From Christensenellaceae bacterium (GTDB lineage: Bacteria; Bacillota; Clostridia; Christensenellales; Aristaeellaceae), in the NCBI GenBank assembly GCA_022510815.1, contig JAFLST010000027.1, forward strand, positions 1-38,123: DNA of 38,123 nucleotides. The letters are read 5' to 3'. Positions 7,796 to 15,741 of this stretch are shown piece by piece (position 1 is the first letter of the stretch; each line of letters begins with the position of its first letter). Under the pieces are notes generated by a model. It was given only the letters and a program-made list of their open reading frames with translations, ran no database searches and was not told the origin of the DNA. The position numbers and the translations under genes are program-made.

Positions 7796-8596
7796 ATGAA
7801 ATATATGACCTTTTATTCGTCATGCTCTTATGCAGGACTCGCCAATCTTCTATCGTTCTATGGTATAGATACGGAGGACAGAAAAATTGCACTTGAAATG
7901 GGCTTGCCGTTCTTGTTTGATTTTGAGGATGGCTGCTATGTTTCAGGACCAATGCTACAGAGCAAAAAATGGTTTAATCTCTACTTAAATACAATCGTCT
8001 ATACAATGGCTGAAGAGAAAATATGCAGAGAACAACTCTGTGCTTATCTTCGCAATTTGCAGTATGCCATGTTGGGAATTTATGTGAGTGAAATAAATAA
8101 GCACGCTGTTATATACACAGGGATAAAAGATGGCAAATTCTGTGTGCTCAATAATAAATGGGAGCATGTGAACGAACCAGATACATTGTTGCTTTCGGAG
8201 CAAGAGCTTCTGGAACGAGTGGACGAAACGGTAATGGTAGCGGTTTTGAATAAAACAGCTTATGAAACCGTTAAAACCGAACCCCTATTAGAACACTCTA
8301 TATCTGTCCTTCATTCGCTGAGCAAGGACATCACGAATTTCTGTTCACAAGAAAAATCCGCAGTGGATATTCGTTCATCTATGAATACCCTATTCCGAGC
8401 AATTCTTCTTGATGGAATCACAATGCTGGGTTTAATTGGAGAAACCGCAATAGCCCACAAACTGAAAGTCGTACAGAGTCAGTTCATGAATGCAGTAAAG
8501 GGAAATAAGCCTTTGCAGCTCGATCGGTACCTTGATGTTGCACTGTTGAATGCTGCAATTTCAGAATACGCTGATTTAATTCGCGCTCATATATGA
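7796..8596 (+). CDS. AT-rich orphan protein with a possible C39/BtrH-like cysteine-protease fold
   Basis: The function of this 266-residue protein is not recognised with certainty. Its N-terminal half resembles papain-like C39 or BtrH-type domains: CSYAGLANLLSFYGI with Cys10 at the head of a helix, then NKHAVIYTGIKDGKFCVLNN with His103 and Asn119/120 where such folds place the His and the Asp/Asn. The C-terminal half (about 160-266) looks helical. There is no signal peptide or membrane segment. Base composition and codon use (ATA, TTA, AGA) are clearly more AT-rich than the flanking genes, which suggests acquisition. AGGGGG lies upstream of the ATG. It has its own unit between two terminated genes. 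It might process or transfer a peptide or acyl group; this is inference. Confidence 0.7.
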   Translation: MKYMTFYSSCSYAGLANLLSFYGIDTEDRKIALEMGLPFLFDFEDGCYVSGPMLQSKKWFNLYLNTIVYTMAEEKICREQLCAYLRNLQYAMLGIYVSEINKHAVIYTGIKDGKFCVLNNKWEHVNEPDTLLLSEQELLERVDETVMVAVLNKTAYETVKTEPLLEHSISVLHSLSKDITNFCSQEKSAVDIRSSMNTLFRAILLDGITMLGLIGETAIAHKLKVVQSQFMNAVKGNKPLQLDRYLDVALLNAAISEYADLIRAHI

Positions 8597-9031
8597 ATGA
8601 TTCCAGTTTGGTGGGTTTCTATTTCGGTTTCTGAAGGTGCAGGCTTCTGGCTGCAATAAAAACAATCCTGCGGAATTCGTATAAACAGAGTGGTTGGAAG
8701 TGCGAAAAGCATTGATATATCAAGGGAAATCAATAGTATTATGTTTTTTCGACGATGAAGCCGATTGACTGAGATGTTTTATCCCTGATTCGCAAGGATC
8801 GGAGTTTTTATATGCGTATCATGAAAAAGCGTATGGCGCAGGTGTCGGGTCATGTTTTTCCGCACCTACGCTGTCGTTTCGTACCTGAGCGTCATATCAT
8901 GATTCTGATCGAAGGGCGATCATCCGACATTTTTCCAGCATCCTCTTGTATACAAATGGAATACGTGGTATAATATAAGCCTTATAATCTATCGTTGACC
9001 CGAAAACGAAAAAGCAAGGGGTTGAGGCGCG
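8597..9031 (+). other. Gene-free AT-rich stretch before mgtC
   Basis: No convincing gene is seen in these 435 bases. They hold a perfect 12-bp palindrome TTGATATATCAA (8712-8723), an imperfect hairpin with AGGTG / CACCT and GCG / CGC arms around 8836-8871, a small stem TGATCG / CGATCA near 8907-8923, and the mgtC promoter at the right end. The low GC continues from the orphan gene, so the stretch may belong to the same acquired segment. I saw no match to the Mg2+ (M-box) riboswitch. Confidence 0.5.
8946..8974 (+). promoter_or_regulatory. Promoter of the MgtC family gene
   Basis: A weak -35 (TTGTAT, 8946-8951) is 17 bases from a perfect extended -10 (TGG then TATAAT, 8969-8974). It gives a leader of about 50 bases. 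Confidence 0.7.
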
Positions 9032-9733
9032 ATGGCATGGTGGGTAATTGGATTACGGATGTTGCTGGCTGTGTCGGTGGGCTGCGTGATCGGCGTGGAG
9101 CGGGAACGCAAAAACCGTCCCGCAGGCATGCGTACCCATGTGCTGGTGTGCGTGGGCGCGGCGATGATCGCGCTGATGGACTGCCTCAATGCCGATCGGG
9201 CCTTCGCCTATAACCTGCTGGGACAGGCGGAGGACATGAGGAACACGGGTGTCGCGATCAGCGTGGGACGGATGAGCGCGCAGGTGGTCAGCGGTATCGG
9301 TTTCTTGGGAGCGGGCACCATTTTCATCGCGCAGAAGAAGATTGCCGGCCTGACGACGGCGGCGTCGCTCTGGGCTTCGGCGTGCCTTGGGCTGGCGGCC
9401 GGCATGGGCTACTACCTGTTGGTCATCCTTGGCTGCGGGCTGGTCATGGGCACCCTGACAGTGATGCAGCGGGTTGTGCACGTCAATCAGATCAAGAACC
9501 TGGAGGTCAAGTACGTCCACCGTCAAGTTACCCAGCCGCTTCTGGCCTCGTACTTTGAGGAGAAGGGCGTGCGCGTTATGGACGTCAACTTCCATATGGA
9601 AGTGGTGGACGGCCGGAACGTGTATACCAACCTCTACACCATTGACCTGCCCAACCACACCGCGTATCGAGACGTGATCGTCCACCTGTCGGAGAACGAG
9701 AATATTCTGGGCGTGCGCACTCGTAACGTGTGA
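9032..9733 (+). CDS. MgtC/SapB family membrane protein
   Basis: A 233-residue integral membrane protein. The MgtC/SapB core is clear: GCVIGVERERKNRPAGMRTH, then GIGFLGAGTIF and AGLTTAASLWASACLGLA, which are the conserved motifs of the family. Four or five membrane segments cover about residues 1-150, and a soluble ACT-like tail follows (about 155-233). Known MgtC proteins help cells cope with low Mg2+ or modulate the F-type ATPase, but many family members have other or unknown roles, so no specific function is claimed. It is transcribed alone, with its own promoter and terminator. Confidence 0.9.
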   Translation: MAWWVIGLRMLLAVSVGCVIGVERERKNRPAGMRTHVLVCVGAAMIALMDCLNADRAFAYNLLGQAEDMRNTGVAISVGRMSAQVVSGIGFLGAGTIFIAQKKIAGLTTAASLWASACLGLAAGMGYYLLVILGCGLVMGTLTVMQRVVHVNQIKNLEVKYVHRQVTQPLLASYFEEKGVRVMDVNFHMEVVDGRNVYTNLYTIDLPNHTAYRDVIVHLSENENILGVRTRNV

Positions 9734-9777
9734 CGGGTTGACGTTATGCGCGTACATAAGGATACGATACCCTGCGG

Positions 9778-9813
9778 GCCGCTGCCATGTCTATGGCTGC
9801 GGCTTGTTTATTT
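9778..9813 (+). terminator. Terminator of the MgtC family gene
   Basis: GCCGC-T-GCCAT pairs with ATGGC-T-GCGGC around a GTCT loop (9778-9803), followed by a T-rich tail (TTGTTTATTTG). Confidence 0.75.
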
Positions 9814-9873
9814 GCTGCGAGGCTTCCCGGCTCATGACAGCGACGCCGGCTTCATCCCGATCAATGAACAGAT

Positions 9874-9908
9874 GAAAACAAACGACGTGACCGAAGTCAC
9901 GTCGTTTG
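9874..9908 (-). terminator. Terminator of the ABC transporter operon
   Basis: A perfect 13-bp stem (CAAACGACGTGAC, 9879-9891, with its complement 9896-9908). On the minus strand the loop is a C-TTCG-G tetraloop and a TTTTC tail follows. It lies 60 bases past the ATPase stop codon. Confidence 0.9.
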
Positions 9909-9968
9909 CTTAAGCCATGATGGTTTCAATAGCAACGCACTGCCTTTCGGCGCGCCTTGTTTTGTCCA

Positions 9969-11045
9969 TCAGGTCTTGATCTTGAGCTGTTCCTCCAGTG
10001 AGCCGTCGTCGTCAAAGACGATGAACTCACGCACGTTCAGCAGCACCTCGTCGCCGACGGCAAACTCCCTGTGGCTGTAGCCCTCGGCGATCACGCGAAC
10101 CAGCGCGTCGCCCACGCGGACGCGGCAGTCGTTGACGTCACCCAGATAGTACATCGTCTCGATCACGCCGCGCAGGGTGCCCTCGGTCTTGCTCATGCGG
10201 ATATTCTCGGGACGGATGGCCACTTCCACCTTGCCCTGACGCTCCATGGCGGGGTAGGCGATGGCCTGCTTCCAGTCGCCGATGGTGATCTGACCGTCCG
10301 CGGCGACGCCTTTGAAGAATTCCACCTTGCCAAGGAAGTCGGCCACGAACTGGTTAGCGGGGCGGTTATAGATTTCATCGGGCGTGCCGGACTGCTGTAC
10401 GACGCCATTGTTGATCAGGAAGATGCGGTCGCTCATGGCCATGGCTTCGGTCTGGTCGTGGGTGACGTACACCACGGTGATGCCTAACTCCTTGGCGATC
10501 TCCTTGATCTCAAAGCGCATGGATTCGCGCAGCTTCGCGTCCAGATTGGACAGCGGTTCGTCCAGCAGCAGCACCTTCGGCTGGGCCACTAAGGCGCGGG
10601 CGAGGGCGACGCGCTGCTGCTGTCCGCCAGAGAGCTGGTTGGGCAAGCGCTGGGCGTATTGGGACAGATGGACGATGGAGAGCACGCGCTCCACCTTCTG
10701 CTTGATCTCGGCCTTGGGCTTGTGCTTGATCTGCAGGGGGTAGGCCACATTGTCGAACACATTCATGTGGGGCCACACGGCGTAGGACTGGAACACCATG
10801 CCGATGTCGCGCTTCTCGGGGGGCAGGAAGGTCTTGCCGCCGGAGACGAGCCGGTCGCCGATGTAAATCTCGCCCGTGGTGGGGGTCTCAAAGCCGGCGA
10901 TGGTGCGCAGCATGGTGGTCTTGCCGCAGCCGGAGGGGCCCAGCAGGGTGATAAATTCGCCGTCGTTGAAGACCTCGTTGAATTCCTTGAGGACCTGCAC
11001 GCTCCCGTAGCTCTTGGTCAGATTCTTAATCGTAATGCTGGACAT
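9969..11045 (-). CDS. ABC transporter ATP-binding protein (Fe3+/polyamine/phosphonate class)
   Basis: This 358-residue protein powers the importer encoded by the two genes before it. It has Walker A GPSGCGKTT (about residues 36-44), the Q-loop (VFQSYAVWPHM), the signature LSGGQQQRVALARAL, Walker B VLLLDEPLSNLD and the H-loop VTHDQTEAM. A C-terminal TOBE-like regulatory domain fills about residues 240-358. This layout matches FbpC, PotA and related ATPases. It starts 19 bases after the permease stop, with AAGGAG upstream. The substrate cannot be decided from the ATPase. Confidence 0.93.
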   Translation of the reverse strand: MSSITIKNLTKSYGSVQVLKEFNEVFNDGEFITLLGPSGCGKTTMLRTIAGFETPTTGEIYIGDRLVSGGKTFLPPEKRDIGMVFQSYAVWPHMNVFDNVAYPLQIKHKPKAEIKQKVERVLSIVHLSQYAQRLPNQLSGGQQQRVALARALVAQPKVLLLDEPLSNLDAKLRESMRFEIKEIAKELGITVVYVTHDQTEAMAMSDRIFLINNGVVQQSGTPDEIYNRPANQFVADFLGKVEFFKGVAADGQITIGDWKQAIAYPAMERQGKVEVAIRPENIRMSKTEGTLRGVIETMYYLGDVNDCRVRVGDALVRVIAEGYSHREFAVGDEVLLNVREFIVFDDDGSLEEQLKIKT

Positions 11046-11064
11046 AGCTTACGGCTCCTTTTCA

Positions 11065-13560
11065 TCAAATCGAGAATTCGCCCTTGGTCAGGCGGTTGAG
11101 GACGAAGTTGAGGAAGACGACGATCAGCAGGATACCGAAGGCCATCGCGCAGGACTGCGGCTGACTGGTGAAGGTCCAGTACTCGTAGAGCTGGAAGCCG
11201 ATGGTCTTGGTGGAGTTGGAGTAGAGCAGCGTCGTCATGGAAAGCTCGTAGAAGCTGGGGATGAAGATCAGGAACCAGCCGGCCGCGATGGACGGGAAGA
11301 TCAGCGGGCCGGTGATCTTGAACATGGTTTTCGTCCAGCTTGCGCCTGAAATCTGAGAGCACTCCTCCAGCGAGGCGTGGATCTGGGACATGGCGGATAC
11401 CACGGTGCGCATGCCCATCATCAGGTACTTGATCAGGTAGGCGATGATGATGATGTACGCGGTGTTGTAGATGTTCACGCCATAGTTGCCGCGCATGGTC
11501 ATGATCAGGCCCAGAGCGATGACCACGGACGGGGTGCCGGAGCCGAGGGTGATGAGGAAGTCCGGCAGCTTGCGGCCGCGGATCTTGGTGCGCTGGAGCA
11601 GATAGCTCATCACGCATGCCACCACGATGCCCACCGTAGCTGTCACCGCGCCGAAGATCAGGGAGTTCTTGAGGCAGGCCAGCGTCTCTGAACGGGAGAA
11701 GATGGTCGTCCACTGGCCCAGGGTGAAGTTCGTCGGATCAAAGACCGACTTGCCTACGTCGATCTTGAAGGAGGTGACCAGAATCGTCGTGAAGGGGATC
11801 AGGATTACCACCACCGCGAACAGGGACACTAGGATGGTCAGCGGGATGCGCCAGCCGCGCAGGTCCACGATATTGGGCCGCATGGACTTGCCCGACACGG
11901 TGATGTACTGCCGCTTGGCGATCACGAAGTCGGAGATGTAGAGCACGATGATGGCGATCACCATCAGGAAGACGGCCATGCCCGTAGCGTCGTTGACGCC
12001 CTGAGTGCCGCGGCCGTAGTACTCAATGATGCGGGTGGTCACCGTGTGCACGCGGCCCGGCGCGCCGATGATGGACGGGATGCCGTAGCAGCTTGCCGCG
12101 CAGACGAACACCAGCAGCGCGCCGGCGATCAGCGAGGGAGTCATCATGGGCAGGGTGACGCGCAGCACCGTTATCACGGGGTTCGCGCCGGAGATGCGGG
12201 AAGCCTCCTCCAGAGAGGGATCCATCTTCTCCATCGCGCGGGAGATGGTGATGAAGGCGTAGGGGTAATAGAAGGTGGTCAGCACCCAGATCAGGCCGCC
12301 GAGGGTGTAGATGTTGAGCGGGCCTGTGGTGGTGTCCAGCTGGAAGAGGAAGCGGAAGAACACGTTGATGGTGCCCACGTTGTTATTGAGCAGCCGCAGC
12401 CAAGCCATCGCGCCCACATAAGGAGGCACCATGTAGGTGAGCACGAACAGGCTACGGAAGAACTTCTTGCCGTAGAGGTTGGTGCGGCCCACCAGCCATG
12501 CCAGCGGGAAGGCCAGCAGCGTGCCAAGCACCATCGTGGCCGAGGCGGCAATGAGGGTATTCTTCAGCGCGTTCCAGTTGAGGGAGTAGGTGTAGAGCCG
12601 CGTGAAGGTTTCCAGCGAGAAGGAACCCTCCGGGAAGAAGGCCTTTCCAACCAGATAAATCAGCGGCAGCACTTGGAACACCAGCAGGAAGTCGATGATC
12701 AGCAGGATCATGATCCACTTGAAGTCCAGCTTCCACACCCGCTCCGTGGCCATGAGGAAGGCCAGCAGCAGAATGTCGATGGCCAGCAGCACGCCCAGCA
12801 GAATCGTGGTGCGGGAGTGCTCGATGACCATCGCCTGCACCAGCGACACCGAGCCGCTGACCGCCATCAGGTAGCTGGTCACCTTCTGCTCGTCGCCGCG
12901 CACAGCACGCTTATAGGTGGTCACCACGTCGTCGCTCACCGGCGTATAGTCGGCGTTGATGGTGGTGAAGAAGAGCTGCATCATCAGCGAGGGGTCATAG
13001 GCCTTGGTCAGAGCTTCCACCTGCGCGAGGCCGTTCTCCTCGCTGGCGGGGCTGCCTGTGGCCACGGCGGAGAGCAGCGCCAGACGGAACGCAGGCATAT
13101 CCTCGACTGCGTCCAGACCGCGCTTGATGGAGCTGGTCACCCGGGGGCCATCGATGGCATAAGTCGCTGCCAGCAGCTGATAGAGCGCCTCCTCGGTATC
13201 GACGCGCTCGCCAAGGGTCTCCTGGGCGGTGGCGGTCATCTGCGCCTCATCCATGCCCCATGCGTCTGAGAGCAGGGTGCGGACAGCACCGCCCAATGCC
13301 TCGCGCTCGCCGCCGTCCAGCTGGTCCAGCATGGCCGCGGTATCAGCACGGTAGTTCCGCGCGACCTCTGTGCCCAAGCTGCGGATGCTGGCGTAAGCGT
13401 TCTCCGCGTCAAAGCCTGAGGCGTTGAAGGTCCGCATGCTCAGGAAGCCCGCGACGATCATCGCTGTGCTCAGCACAAAGACCAGAACCAAAGCGATCTT
13501 GACGATCGTCTGGCTGCGCTTCATGCTGTCCTGCTCGTTCTGCTGAAGGGTCTTGATCAT
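11065..13560 (-). CDS. ABC transporter permease with two fused permease domains and an extra N-terminal outer region
   Basis: An 831-residue FbpB-type permease in which both membrane domains sit in one chain. The two EAA loops are visible: EEASRISGANPVITVLRVTL in the first half and EECSQISGASWTKTMFKITG in the second. Ahead of the first domain there is one membrane segment (about residues 20-40), then about 200 mostly polar residues, then more membrane segments. Standard FbpB proteins are about 500-700 residues, so this N-terminal region is an addition of unknown role. The start at 13560 has GAGGAG 9 bases upstream; the ATG at 13566 is only 3 bases from it. It lies between the binding protein and the ATPase genes. 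Confidence 0.9.
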   Translation of the reverse strand: MIKTLQQNEQDSMKRSQTIVKIALVLVFVLSTAMIVAGFLSMRTFNASGFDAENAYASIRSLGTEVARNYRADTAAMLDQLDGGEREALGGAVRTLLSDAWGMDEAQMTATAQETLGERVDTEEALYQLLAATYAIDGPRVTSSIKRGLDAVEDMPAFRLALLSAVATGSPASEENGLAQVEALTKAYDPSLMMQLFFTTINADYTPVSDDVVTTYKRAVRGDEQKVTSYLMAVSGSVSLVQAMVIEHSRTTILLGVLLAIDILLLAFLMATERVWKLDFKWIMILLIIDFLLVFQVLPLIYLVGKAFFPEGSFSLETFTRLYTYSLNWNALKNTLIAASATMVLGTLLAFPLAWLVGRTNLYGKKFFRSLFVLTYMVPPYVGAMAWLRLLNNNVGTINVFFRFLFQLDTTTGPLNIYTLGGLIWVLTTFYYPYAFITISRAMEKMDPSLEEASRISGANPVITVLRVTLPMMTPSLIAGALLVFVCAASCYGIPSIIGAPGRVHTVTTRIIEYYGRGTQGVNDATGMAVFLMVIAIIVLYISDFVIAKRQYITVSGKSMRPNIVDLRGWRIPLTILVSLFAVVVILIPFTTILVTSFKIDVGKSVFDPTNFTLGQWTTIFSRSETLACLKNSLIFGAVTATVGIVVACVMSYLLQRTKIRGRKLPDFLITLGSGTPSVVIALGLIMTMRGNYGVNIYNTAYIIIIAYLIKYLMMGMRTVVSAMSQIHASLEECSQISGASWTKTMFKITGPLIFPSIAAGWFLIFIPSFYELSMTTLLYSNSTKTIGFQLYEYWTFTSQPQSCAMAFGILLIVVFLNFVLNRLTKGEFSI

Positions 13561-13604
13561 CAGCATGCACTCCTCACTGTCATATGCGCCGGATCATAAG
13601 CCTT

Positions 13605-13643
13605 AAAAAGGGGGAAGCTGTTGTCGGCACAACAGCCTCCCCC
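13605..13643 (-). terminator. Intra-operon terminator or attenuator between binding protein and permease
   Basis: On the minus strand GGGGGA and GCTGTTGT arms pair with ACAACAGC and TCCCCC (13610-13643) with one mismatch, followed by TTTTT. It lies 22 bases past the binding-protein stop. Partial termination here would yield more binding protein than permease; this is inferred. Confidence 0.8.
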
Positions 13644-13665
13644 AGCGGGTAAACCTGAATGAAGA

Positions 13666-14706
13666 TTACTCGGCGGTCACGCGCTCGTTCCACTCGGTCT
13701 GGATGGCTTCGCGCTGGGTGTAGCAGCGGACCCAGTCAACGCCCATGTCCTTCTCGATCAGGCCGTCGGTATCCACGGAGTCATAGGGGAACTCGGTCAT
13801 GCCGGCGAACACGGAGTGCATGTAGCCTTCCATGATCAGCTTCTGGGCCTCTTCGGTCAGCAGCCAGTTCTCGATGGCCTCGCAAGCCTCGATGCTCATG
13901 TTGGCGCTGCGGTTCTCGGCCACGGTCATGACGGTGGAGGGGATCAGGATGACGCCGTCTTCGGGATAGATGCAGGCGATCTGGCTGCCCTGCTCCTTAC
14001 GGGCCTGCAGCACGGACTCTTCCAGAATCATGATGACCTTGCACTCGCCGGTCTGGAGCTTGGCCAGAGCGGTGGAGCCGGACTCGATCATGACGCCGTT
14101 CTTGCCCAGACCGTCCAGATACTCATAGCCGTACTTGTCGGTCAGCGCCGCGATGGCAGCCATGGTGGTGCCGGAGGTCAGGGGGTTGCCCATGGAGATG
14201 AGGCCCTTCAGGCTCTCGTCGTTGGCGAACTCCTCAAAGGTCTTGGGCAGCTCTTCGGGGCTGTACATCTCGGGGTTGTAGGCCAGCACCATGTTGCACA
14301 CGCGGACAGGATACCAGTAGCCGTCCTCGTCATAGGGGAAGCGGAGCAGGCTGTCAGCGTTCTCGATCTCGATGGGCTCCAGCCAGCCGCCCTCCTTGAG
14401 CTCCAGAGAGTAAGCGGGCTCGGCAACGAGCATCATGTCGCAGCCCAGAGAGCCGGTTTCCATCTCGCCCGCCAACTTCTGCTGCAGGGCGCCGGTGCCG
14501 CCGTAGAAGAAGAAGGAGTCGCCGTTGCCGGGGGTCAGGTTCGGGAATTCAGCCTTGAGGGCCTCGTCCATCATGTCGATGACGAACTGGTACATGGACG
14601 TGTAGATCATCACGGTGCCTTCCACGTCCTCGTTGACGGCCAGCGCGCTGCTGCCGAAGGACATCAGCATGACCAAGGCCAGAACCAGAGCAAGGATTTT
14701 CTTCAT
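13666..14706 (-). CDS. ABC transporter substrate-binding protein, Fe3+-type
   Basis: A 346-residue periplasmic-type binding protein of the extracellular solute-binding family that serves iron, polyamine and phosphonate importers (GTVMIYTSMYQFVIDMMDEA near the N terminus; FFFYGGTGALQQKLAGE). A signal peptide of about 23 residues ends SSALA-VNED. There is no lipobox cysteine, unlike most binding proteins of Gram-positive cells. GGAGG lies 9 bases before the ATG. It is the first gene of the operon, followed by a hairpin terminator and then the permease. Iron is the likeliest substrate by family resemblance, but this is not proven. Confidence 0.88.
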   Translation of the reverse strand: MKKILALVLALVMLMSFGSSALAVNEDVEGTVMIYTSMYQFVIDMMDEALKAEFPNLTPGNGDSFFFYGGTGALQQKLAGEMETGSLGCDMMLVAEPAYSLELKEGGWLEPIEIENADSLLRFPYDEDGYWYPVRVCNMVLAYNPEMYSPEELPKTFEEFANDESLKGLISMGNPLTSGTTMAAIAALTDKYGYEYLDGLGKNGVMIESGSTALAKLQTGECKVIMILEESVLQARKEQGSQIACIYPEDGVILIPSTVMTVAENRSANMSIEACEAIENWLLTEEAQKLIMEGYMHSVFAGMTEFPYDSVDTDGLIEKDMGVDWVRCYTQREAIQTEWNERVTAE

Positions 14707-14794
14707 GAAACGATACCTCCATTTTTATTTCTACGCCGTCTTGGCGGCGCAGGGTCCCGGTTTCTTTTGATGAACGATGATTAAATCTGTCTTT

Positions 14795-14823
14795 ATAGTA
14801 CCATCCTTTGACCGTTTCGTCAA
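14795..14823 (-). promoter_or_regulatory. Promoter of the ABC transporter operon with an overlapping inverted repeat
   Basis: On the minus strand TTGACG (14823-14818), 17 bases, TACTAT (14800-14795). The inverted repeat TTGAC-N6-GTCAA (14808-14823) covers the -35 box and could be an operator. Confidence 0.65.
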
Positions 14824-15136
14824 GGCCAACAATACAATATCATACAAATTTCCATTGTTTTCTGTTGGTTTTCGTTTGAGAGAAGGGATGATTTTTGATC
14901 AATGGCAGAGTTTTGCGTAAGGAAAAGGTCGAAAATGCGCTGCGAGGGCACCGTTTTGCGGGATTGGAGGCGTGCGGCATCCCGGTCCAAGGAAATCCCG
15001 GCGACGAAGCTGATGGAGTGGACGTTGCTTTTTGCGGCCGGGTATGGTATAACAAAGAAGATCGTCAATCAGCGTTCACAACGCTTTCTTCAGCCCCTTA
15101 TCAGCGTCAACGCTTAATATAGAAAGGAACGTACCC
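14824..15136. other. Gene-free stretch between the ABC operon and the GNAT gene
   Basis: No recognisable gene is present on either strand in these ~310 bases. The right end holds the promoter of the acetyltransferase gene. Its leader contains two short, similar hairpins: AGCGTT / AACGCT (15071-15085, followed by TTCTT) and AGCG / CGCT (15103-15114). Their role is unknown. Confidence 0.45.
15025..15053 (+). promoter_or_regulatory. Promoter of the GNAT acetyltransferase gene
   Basis: TTGCTT (15025-15030), 17 bases, then TATAAC (15048-15053) with a TGG extension. Confidence 0.6.
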
Positions 15137-15655
15137 ATGACACTGGAAACTCCGCGGCTTATCCTGCGCGAAATGACGCAGACCGATTACCCGGCCCTGA
15201 GCGCGATCCTGCAGGACGAGGCGGTCATGTACGCTTACAATGGCGCGTTCAGCGACGAGGAGACGCAGGCTTGGCTCGACAGGCAGCTTGCCCGATATGA
15301 TGAATACAGCCACCGCTTCGGCCTGTGGGCCGTGGTGCTCAAGGAGACCGGCGAGATGATCGGGCAATGCGGCCTGACCATGCAGCCGTGGAAGGACAGG
15401 CAGGTGCTCGAGATCGGTTATCTGTTCCGGAAATCCTGCTGGCATCAGGGATATGCGACGGAAGCCGCCGCTGCCTGCCGGGAGTACGCTTTTACGGCGC
15501 TGGACGCCAGCGAGGTCTGCTCGATTATCCGGGACACCAACACCGCCTCCCGCAACGTTGCCCTGCGAGGCGGCATGAGGGTTGTCGATCACTGGGTCAA
15601 GCACTATCGCGGCGTGGACATGCCCCATGAGCTGTTTGCCGTCAGGCGGGGATGA
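15137..15655 (+). CDS. GNAT family N-acetyltransferase, RimJ/RimL type
   Basis: A 172-residue acetyltransferase expected to move an acetyl group from acetyl-CoA to an amine. The N terminus (LETPRLILREMTQTDY) is typical of the RimJ/RimL group. The acetyl-CoA loop is visible as HQGYATEA (about residues 114-121), and the last part (NTASRNVALRGGMRVVDHW) fits motif B. The substrate may be a protein N terminus, an antibiotic or a small amine and cannot be told. AGAAAGGA lies before the ATG, and it has its own promoter. Confidence 0.88.
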   Translation: MTLETPRLILREMTQTDYPALSAILQDEAVMYAYNGAFSDEETQAWLDRQLARYDEYSHRFGLWAVVLKETGEMIGQCGLTMQPWKDRQVLEIGYLFRKSCWHQGYATEAAAACREYAFTALDASEVCSIIRDTNTASRNVALRGGMRVVDHWVKHYRGVDMPHELFAVRRG

Positions 15656-15741
15656 TCTTTTTTTCTCCATCCGCCTAACCGGCTGCTTCTCCGCGGCACA
15701 ATCAGAGTGAACCAACCCAAAGCACATCAGGGAGGATGTCC

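Noticed and set aside
8812-8973. A 53-codon frame before mgtC with a weak GGAG site
   Set aside because: Its 3' end contains the mgtC promoter, the codons look unlike a real gene and no family is recognised. A leader peptide cannot be fully excluded.
8597-9031. Possible Mg2+ riboswitch upstream of the MgtC family gene
   Set aside because: The conserved M-box core was not found, and the apparent promoter leaves only about 50 bases of leader.
12046-13269. A long open frame (407 codons) on the plus strand opposite the permease gene
   Set aside because: Its predicted protein is rich in His, Arg, Gln and Gly without any known motif, as expected for the shadow of a GC-rich gene. The minus-strand permease has clear membrane domains.
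14890-15068. Short overlapping frames on both strands in the gap before the GNAT gene
   Set aside because: No ribosome sites fit, no families are recognised, and the promoter of the acetyltransferase gene lies inside them.
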